Assembly: GCF_000325705.1 (NCBI RefSeq)
Contig: NC_019904.1
Span: forward strand, 4,156,001-4,220,000
Direction of reading: 5' to 3'
DNA length: 64,000 nucleotides
From: Echinicola vietnamensis DSM 17526
GTDB taxonomy: Bacteria; Bacteroidota; Bacteroidia; Cytophagales; Cyclobacteriaceae
A model generated the notes under the pieces. The model saw only the letters and a program-made list of their open reading frames with translations, did not search any database and was not told the origin of the DNA. How positions within the stretch are numbered: position 1 is the first letter of the stretch; the number at the start of each line of letters is the position of its first letter. This document shows, one piece after another, positions 61,448 through 64,000 of this stretch. A program made the translations under genes and the position numbers.

Positions 61448-61894
61448 TTAATCGACTCTTTGACTGACTACTTTGCCACTTGGGTCGATCAGTACTTCCC
61501 AGTCATATCTCCGGCCGTCCAAATCTAGCAGGTAATTGCTTTTGTTATTTTCAGTAATCCTTTTGGCATCATCGATAGCATACCCTTCAAATTCCTTGGA
61601 AACAGTGGTTTGAACGGCATTGGGAAGATCTTTGGTAGGGATTTCTTCTACATGCTTCACTTGTTCTCCTTCAGCAGAATACCAAATCTCATGCTCTGTC
61701 CACCAGCCTGTTTCAAATTCCACTTGGTATTGTGTGCCTTTCATTTCCCATTCCATGTCCTTGGCATGAGGGAAATCATTGTGGAATTTGTTTAGGATTA
61801 CAGAAGGGACTTGTCTTTGGGCAATGTCCTGAGCATTGGCTACGGTAGCGGTAAATGCTCCAGCTACGATGAATAATAAGATGTGCTTTTTCAT
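61448..61894 (-). CDS. PepSY-like (DUF2874-type) periplasmic protein
   Basis: 148 residues with a signal peptide (about 1-21, VANAQ). Two tandem PepSY-like halves are visible: VPSVILNKFHNDFPHAKDME with MKGTQYQVEFETGWWTEHEI, and LPNAVQTTVSKEFEGYAIDD with NKSNYLLDLDGRRYDWEVLI. Bacteroidota proteins of this kind are often encoded near two-component systems and may modulate the sensor. The histidine kinase gene lies 247 bp upstream in the same direction. It precedes the porin gene by 9 bp. Confidence 0.85.
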   Translation of the reverse strand: MKKHILLFIVAGAFTATVANAQDIAQRQVPSVILNKFHNDFPHAKDMEWEMKGTQYQVEFETGWWTEHEIWYSAEGEQVKHVEEIPTKDLPNAVQTTVSKEFEGYAIDDAKRITENNKSNYLLDLDGRRYDWEVLIDPSGKVVSQRVD

Positions 61895-62141
61895 GGGTAT
61901 AATCTTGTTTGTTTATACCACAAATCAACTATTAGAATATGGAAAGAATTGGGAATCGCTGGACAGAATAGAAAAATCGGGGCAAAATGCCAGCGGCAAG
62001 ATAAATTTTGTAGCCTGAGGATTCATCCGCAGAAGCTTAAGCCCTCCTCAATCTCCCGAAGGATTGTCAGCGGCACGGATGATAGCTATGCCCACACGAA
62101 AATTGTTCCCCTTCCAACTACTAAACGCGTTTGCCCTGTTC

Positions 62142-63413
62142 CTACACCTCAAGTTCAACACAAAAGCTATGCTTCCCTTCAATATACTGGTAGTTTATAC
62201 CAAAACTATAAAGTTGGCAAATGGCTTCTACGATGGATAGCCCCAATCCCGTATTTTGCTGACTCTGGCCATTTTTATAGAAGCGTTTAAAAAGGCATTT
62301 GGCATCCAGTGATCCACTGGTGGCAGTGTTCTGGATGATTAATTTCCCCTGCTGTAGCTGAATAATGACCTCTCCTCCTGCTTGGTTATGGATGATGGCA
62401 TTTTTGATCAGGTTATTAATCAAGGTATTGGCGAGCATCCTGTCCATAGTGGCGGTTACTTCTTGACTTACTTCCATTTTGACCTGCACCTCTTTAAATG
62501 AAGCAAAATCCTCAAAGTCCACAATGGTTTGCTCGACCAGCTTGTTAAAGGAAATCGCTTGGTTGTCAAAGAATTGCTTATTTTCGATCTTGCTCAGCAG
62601 TAAAAGTGATTTGTTTAACTGCGTCAGTCTTGACGTGATTTGAAGTACATCAGCAGCAATTGCCGCATCCACGTTTTTCATACTGTTTTTTTCCAACAGC
62701 AATTCAAGCTTACTGGTGATAATGGCAAGGGGTGTTTGCAGCTCGTGCGCGGCATTTTCGGTGAATTGCTTTTGGTTGGCATAAGCATTCAAGGTATGGT
62801 TGATCAGTTGGTCGCAAGAATGCTTTAGTTCAATAAATTCCTTGGTCCGGGTTCTCATCGTCGGAAGTGGCGAATCCTTATTGACTCGAAAGTTCTTGAT
62901 TTGTTCCAAAAAATCGTAAAATGGTCTCCATACTTTCTTAAGGACGATATTATTGACGACCAAAACACTAATGATCAGCAATAGGTAAAGCCAAAAAATC
63001 GCCCAAAACATGTCCTCGATAAGGTCATCTTCTTCGACCATGGAAGAAATCACCTCTAACTTATAATATTGCCCCTCATGCTCAAAGGCCGTTGTCAACA
63101 TCCTTACCGGCTCCTTGTCGTCTTCATCAAGCATGTACATCAGCGTATCTTTATAGCTGTCTTTTACCTGTAGGGCTTCGCTTTTTTCAATGGGACGTAT
63201 GGCATAATTACTTTCGCCAAATTCATGTTTTGAAAATATAGTACTGTCTTCCACGGCCTTATTGATAATCAGTAGCTTATAGTTGGCCAATCCATCATCA
63301 ATGCTGTCATAGATCTCATCCAGCATATTGACATAAAAAAACACCGACCACACGCTGACAATCAGCAAAATGGAAATGGAAAGATAGGTGAGCGACTGGT
63401 TCAGTAATTTCAT
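62142..63413 (-). CDS. Sensor histidine kinase
   Basis: 423 residues. Two transmembrane helices (about 7-30, SISILLIVSVWSVFFY; about 135-155, IFWLYLLLIISVLVVNN) bracket a 105-residue periplasmic sensor rich in acidic residues. The HisKA domain has the phospho-acceptor in ENAAHELQTPLAIITSKLEL, and the HATPase_c domain has NTLINNLIKNAIIHNQAG and NTGLGLSIVEAICQLY. It should autophosphorylate and pass phosphate to the response regulator encoded directly upstream. The acidic sensor recalls PhoQ-like kinases, but the signal is unknown. Confidence 0.93.
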   Translation of the reverse strand: MKLLNQSLTYLSISILLIVSVWSVFFYVNMLDEIYDSIDDGLANYKLLIINKAVEDSTIFSKHEFGESNYAIRPIEKSEALQVKDSYKDTLMYMLDEDDKEPVRMLTTAFEHEGQYYKLEVISSMVEEDDLIEDMFWAIFWLYLLLIISVLVVNNIVLKKVWRPFYDFLEQIKNFRVNKDSPLPTMRTRTKEFIELKHSCDQLINHTLNAYANQKQFTENAAHELQTPLAIITSKLELLLEKNSMKNVDAAIAADVLQITSRLTQLNKSLLLLSKIENKQFFDNQAISFNKLVEQTIVDFEDFASFKEVQVKMEVSQEVTATMDRMLANTLINNLIKNAIIHNQAGGEVIIQLQQGKLIIQNTATSGSLDAKCLFKRFYKNGQSQQNTGLGLSIVEAICQLYSFGINYQYIEGKHSFCVELEV

Positions 63414-63533
63414 TAACTGCTCTTTTACCGGGATTCTATGGCTTTTATTTCAAGTTTAAGCCAGATTCAATGACGTTTGGTTAGTGGGTATCTGGTAATG
63501 TTGGTTCTAGAATTGTTTTGGGCAAAGCATCCT

Positions 63534-64000
63534 TTATGGTTCACCAAGCTTATAGCCTATTCCATACACCGCTTGGATTTCAAAATTGGCCTGAGCCTCT
63601 TGCAGTCTTTTCCGGAGGTTTTTGATCTGGTAATAGATGAAATCAAAATTATCCGCCTGGTCGGTATGATCTCCCCAGACATGTTCAGCAAGGGCCATTT
63701 TGCTTACAAGTCGGTTTTTATTGAGCATGAAGTAATTTAGGATATCAAATTCCTTCCTGTTTAGTACCACCATATCTCCGCCAATCCGCAACTCTCGGTT
63801 GTCCAAATCCAGCACCGCATTGCCAATTTCGATGGTGTTTTTTCCATCCAACTGCTTTCTGCGCAATACGGCCTTGACGCGGGCATTCAGCTCTGCCAGG
63901 TGGAATGGCTTGGTAAGGTAGTCATCAGCTCCTAGATCCAAGCCCTTCAGTTTGTCATCAAGGGAATCCTTTGCGGAAACAATGATGACATTTTCTCTCT
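63534..64000 (-). CDS. OmpR/PhoB-family response regulator (5' end outside the window)
   Basis: The C-terminal 154 residues are present. The receiver-domain end is visible (NVIIVSAKDSLDDKLKGLDL, GADDYLTKPFHLAELNARVK, with the conserved Lys in TKPF). The winged-helix domain follows (LRIGGDMVVLNRKEFDILNY, ending FEIQAVYGIGYKLG). The phospho-acceptor Asp lies outside the window. It is followed after 120 bp by the histidine kinase gene, so the two form one two-component operon. Confidence 0.93.
   Translation of the reverse strand, partial: RENVIIVSAKDSLDDKLKGLDLGADDYLTKPFHLAELNARVKAVLRRKQLDGKNTIEIGNAVLDLDNRELRIGGDMVVLNRKEFDILNYFMLNKNRLVSKMALAEHVWGDHTDQADNFDFIYYQIKNLRKRLQEAQANFEIQAVYGIGYKLGEP

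Overview
The window looks like chromosomal DNA from a Bacteroidota bacterium, most likely order Cytophagales (Cyclobacteriaceae-like). Reasons: two SusC/SusD pairs, an ECF sigma/FecR switch, AraC and DtxR regulators of Bacteroidota type, promoter -7 boxes of the form TAnnTTTG, and weak Shine-Dalgarno sequences. Coordinates include stop codons. No rRNA, tRNA or CRISPR array was seen.

Layout. 1-4.2 kb: backbone with an OmpA-family protein, a thioredoxin-like protein and mnmE. 4.22-15.24 kb: an 11-kb integrative mobilizable element inserted at the 3' end of mnmE. It carries a tyrosine integrase, an excisionase-like HTH protein, a VapE helicase, a TACTACA repeat array, a primase, a hairpin that may be oriT, mobC, a relaxase with a second gene nested in it, and AT-rich cargo (lipoprotein, broken AAA_4-type gene, XRE regulator, secreted HEIGH metallopeptidase, methyltransferase). 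Both att copies and the displaced mnmE terminator can be seen. 15.8-24.9 kb: sigma/FecR/SusC/SusD locus ending in two endonuclease/exonuclease/phosphatase-fold enzymes. 25.3-37.1 kb: mixed housekeeping and stress genes, including a formaldehyde-fixing hxlAB pair with a divergent AraC regulator, an ammonium transporter and an AI-2E-type permease. 37.3-47.7 kb: AraC regulator, second SusCD pair, S9 peptidase and DUF885 peptidase, probably for peptide use. 48.0-52.6 kb: five-gene Mn/Zn/Fe ABC importer operon led by its DtxR/MntR repressor; one permease has a DtxR-like tail. 52.6-53.0 kb: AT-rich gap with three perfect DnaA boxes, a candidate oriC. 53.0-64 kb: glycosyltransferase, dapD, TPR lipoprotein, an unusual HTH-dioxygenase fusion, DASS transporter, porin, PepSY-like protein and a two-component system cut by the window edge.

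Most notable points: (1) the mobile element uses the same mnmE 3'-end target as SGI1-type islands; (2) it has a MobB-like gene wholly nested in the relaxase; (3) a WYL-family HTH N-terminus is joined to a PhyH-type Fe(II) dioxygenase in place of the WYL domain; (4) perfect DnaA boxes are strongly concentrated in 41.8-57.4 kb (16 found by eye, about 0.1 expected there), including six inside one peptidase gene.
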